Assembly (NCBI RefSeq): GCF_022024015.1
Contig: NZ_CP091786.1
Coordinates: forward strand, 3,658,001 to 3,722,000
DNA from: Prevotella sp. E9-3
GTDB taxonomy: Bacteria; Bacteroidota; Bacteroidia; Bacteroidales; Bacteroidaceae
Length of the DNA stretch: 64,000 bases
Direction of reading: 5' to 3'
Positions 62,514 to 64,000 of the stretch are shown in pieces (position 1 is the stretch's first letter; each line of letters starts with the position of its first letter). The position numbers and the translations under genes are program-made. A model generated the notes under the pieces. The model saw only the letters and a list, made by a program, of their open reading frames with translations. It did not search any database and had not been told where the DNA came from.

Positions 62514-62630
62514 TTAGCTCATGAACATTGTGGTGGCCTCAGCACCTCCCAGTGCTCCCAACAGGGCCGAGGCAATGGCTATCACCACTTTTATCACAAT
62601 GCTCCACATTTTTCTATTTGTATTTTCCAT
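62514..62630 (-). CDS. 38-residue membrane microprotein, smalltalk-like
   Basis: A short gene with a single hydrophobic helix: MENTNRKMWS, then IVIKVVIAIASALLGALGG, then a small polar tail (EATTMFMS). The positive charge before the helix suggests the N-terminus is inside. It resembles the annotated "smalltalk protein" family of Bacteroides and Prevotella, tiny proteins of about 30-40 residues that typically follow an HU-like DNA-binding gene, as here (42 nt downstream of it). Their function is not known. A terminator begins 58 nt after the stop. The match is by pattern and gene order, not by a database search. Confidence 0.7.
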   Translation of the reverse strand: MENTNRKMWSIVIKVVIAIASALLGALGGAEATTMFMS

Positions 62631-62672
62631 GGTATCAATTCTTTATTTAAGTTTTTGTGAGGTTGTTCCCGT

Positions 62673-63194
62673 TTAGGGCTGTTCCACTACGAGGCCATCG
62701 TTGCCGCCCTGACTCTCAGGAGTTACCTCTACCCCACCTTTTCCTTGACCATTCTCATCATCGTCACTGATCACTTCGCTGAACAGGTTCTTAGGCAGGA
62801 TGGCAAGCTTGGAGCCGCGGACGAGTTCCTTGACGCGGTGGCCCTGATCAACGGTGGTCTCAGGAATGAACTGAACCTTGAGCGCCTTCACGTGCTTACG
62901 CACATCGTAGTCCTCGATATTCTCAACGCCCTCACTCTTCATTGACATCTTAAAGACGCCCAGATAAGGAATGCGCACCTTGAACGATTTCTGCAATTGA
63001 CGCTTGATGGCAGGTCCCATTTCAGAGAGCACAGCCAGGATGTCGGCACGCTTCAGCGTAGAGTTCTCTTGAATGATGTCGGCCAACTCTTCGATGCCTA
63101 CTTCGCTCAGGATGGCTACTCGACCGTAATACTTTCCGAAACTCTTTTCGTTGCTACGGATGTTGTTTTGAACTTTCTTTACAAATACTGTCAT
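62673..63194 (-). CDS. HU-like DNA-binding protein with extended tail
   Basis: A 173-residue HU-related protein (TIGR01201-like). The HU fold covers residues about 1-130: FGKYYGRVAILSEVGIEELADII, the RADILAVLSEMGP helix and the beta-arm with KVRIPYLGVFKM. The C-terminal 35 residues are acidic and Gly-rich (SDDDENGQGKGG ... NDGLVVEQP). In Bacteroidales such proteins are multi-copy and often precede a tiny smalltalk-like gene, as here. It likely binds DNA, and a nucleoid role is inferred. It has its own promoter. Confidence 0.9.
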   Translation of the reverse strand: MTVFVKKVQNNIRSNEKSFGKYYGRVAILSEVGIEELADIIQENSTLKRADILAVLSEMGPAIKRQLQKSFKVRIPYLGVFKMSMKSEGVENIEDYDVRKHVKALKVQFIPETTVDQGHRVKELVRGSKLAILPKNLFSEVISDDDENGQGKGGVEVTPESQGGNDGLVVEQP

Positions 63195-63304
63195 AATTTT
63201 TTTGTGTGTTTTTTAAATTGTTAAATTAATAATGTTAATTGTTTCTCATGGTGTCTCGCGCCCTTGTTTGGCGTTCAACAAGTCCCTCGGCCGTTTGGAC
63301 ATTG

Positions 63305-63312
63305 CAAAGGTA
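63305..63312 (-). promoter_or_regulatory. Predicted promoter of the HU-like gene
   Basis: TACCTTTG on the minus strand fits TAnnTTTG, 110 nt before the start at 63194. Confidence 0.5.
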
Positions 63313-63365
63313 CGATGATTTTTCTTTTCCGCAATAGCCTATATGGATAGACATGCGGATAGACA

Positions 63366-63779
63366 TTAGGATAGAGACTTTGAAATGTTACTCCACAGTG
63401 TGTTTTCCATTGTTTCGCGTTCACTCATTCTGAGGTAGCGCTTCATGAAGTTCACACTTTTCACTCCTTTTCTGTTCTGTCCTTTCTCTGCCATTCCATA
63501 AGGGTTGTTGGGCACTTTAGTGTGAAGCACTCTGCAACAGCGTTCCACGATACATCTGAAAGTGAGCGGAACCCCATACTCATCAATGATGGTCATCTGG
63601 TTGTAGGCATAGTACAATGCCTCCATCAGATCGGTCTTGGTGGCAGTCCACGTCAGTTGTTCTTCCTCACTGTGATTCATAATCTGTTCCACTTCCAGGG
63701 TCAGTTTCTCTTTGGCAATGCGCAACCGCTCCATTCGTTCATTGGCAGCGGCTACAGTAGGTACTGTGTACTTTTGCAT
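63366..63779 (-). CDS. RteC-like protein, C-terminal domain only
   Basis: A 137-residue cytoplasmic protein. The stretch LTWTATKTDLMEALYYAYN (about residues 42-60) resembles the conserved WTGSKTDLIELIYALH segment of RteC, the regulator of conjugative-transposon excision, and a later MKRYLRMSERETMENTLWSNI segment could match its RTKFLD end. It is far shorter than RteC and lies alone, with no conjugation genes visible. It may be a domesticated remnant or a host regulator. The start MQKYTVPTV follows a good promoter. Confidence 0.65.
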   Translation of the reverse strand: MQKYTVPTVAAANERMERLRIAKEKLTLEVEQIMNHSEEEQLTWTATKTDLMEALYYAYNQMTIIDEYGVPLTFRCIVERCCRVLHTKVPNNPYGMAEKGQNRKGVKSVNFMKRYLRMSERETMENTLWSNISKSLS

Positions 63780-63842
63780 GGTTTGGTTTTTGTGATACTA
63801 TATAATATAATAAGGTGTTATCCACCCATCTCTTTTCGCCTA

Positions 63843-63850
63843 CAAAGTTA
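63843..63850 (-). promoter_or_regulatory. Predicted promoter of the RteC-like gene
   Basis: TAACTTTG on the minus strand fits TAnnTTTG, 64 nt before the start at 63779. Confidence 0.55.
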
Positions 63851-63944
63851 CTCATTTCTTTAATTATATTTTTCAATTATTCTATTAAAATAGTTTAAAT
63901 TGCAAATTTTATATTTAATTTCTGTTAACTATCAGGGATAATAG

Positions 63945-63975
63945 TTGTAACTAATACAATTAATCTCTATATTTG
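63945..63975 (+). promoter_or_regulatory. Promoter reading out of the window
   Basis: TTG at 63945-63947 and TATATTTG at 63968-63975 are 20 nt apart. The gene it serves lies beyond base 64000. Confidence 0.5.
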
Positions 63976-64000
63976 CAATTGAATTGACATAAATCAATCA

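Noticed and set aside
1..64000. Insertion sequences, prophage or integrative element
   Set aside because: No transposase, integrase, phage structural or conjugation gene was found. The only hint is the RteC-like domain at 63366.

Overview
ORGANISM. The window is chromosomal DNA of a Bacteroidales bacterium, most likely Prevotella in the broad sense. The evidence is SusC/SusD outer-membrane pairs, lipoproteins whose anchor cysteine is followed by Asp/Glu, promoters of the TAnnTTTG type with an upstream TTTG about 20 nt away, almost no Shine-Dalgarno sequences, and short C-terminal tags like those of type IX secretion cargo. No species can be named from sequence alone.

LAYOUT. (1) 1-7.6 kb: aroQ, an O-methyltransferase, a LytS/LytR-type two-component pair and a secreted M16 protease. 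(2) 7.6-9.4 kb: an AT-rich insert with a DUF4160/DUF2442 pair and a small lipoprotein, closed on both sides by look-alike terminators. (3) 9.5-17.4 kb: metK, a DUF4271 membrane protein, hemD, rnpA, yidD, tyrS, a secreted Omp28-like protein and tRNA-Gln. (4) 17.5-31 kb: pectin and plant-wall genes, namely kduI, kduD, a GH51 arabinofuranosidase, a GH78 rhamnosidase coupled to a secreted repeat protein, ndk, and a 1255-residue secreted glycosidase-like protein. (5) 31-52.4 kb: a large secreted module protein, then FAS1 - SusC - SusD - FAS1 - FAS1 - SusC - SusD. This is two outer-membrane uptake pairs interleaved with three fasciclin-domain lipoproteins and no degradative enzyme. (6) 52.6-59.2 kb: a TPR/OmpA-like lipoprotein, a thioredoxin-like lipoprotein, folP, cdaA and a UPF1-like helicase. 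(7) 59.3-64 kb, minus strand: rnc, fabF, acpP, then a 38-residue microprotein, an HU-like protein and an RteC-like protein. The window ends in a promoter for a gene outside it.

WHAT STANDS OUT. No transposase, phage or CRISPR array was seen, but the window is full of short repeats placed exactly at gene junctions. Family A (about 42 bp, GC-rich, internally palindromic) occurs as five inverted pairs. In every pair one copy lies 2-15 nt after a stop codon, the inverted copy lies inside the next gene, and that gene's start codon is between them. The inner copies are translated. In three lipoproteins the repeat encodes part of the signal peptide, and in two other proteins it encodes an N-terminal insert. 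Family B makes a nearly identical arrangement at two unrelated junctions, kduI-kduD and acpP-fabF, with an inverted copy ending about 12-15 nt before the start codon. Family C (GAGAGGTATGATTAG and its complement) lies between genes, supplies the stop codons of three genes, and occurs twice in frame inside a helicase. Tandem 7- and 9-bp arrays sit immediately before or across start codons (rnpA, folP, a response regulator, a FAS1 protein and a thioredoxin-like lipoprotein).

HOW IT WORKS TOGETHER. Region 4 looks like rhamnogalacturonan/arabinan and uronate use. Region 5 looks like capture and import of a ligand that is broken down elsewhere. The repeat pairs could fold the mRNA around translation starts. 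That is the main candidate here for an undescribed regulatory or genome-shaping system, and it is inference from position and symmetry only.
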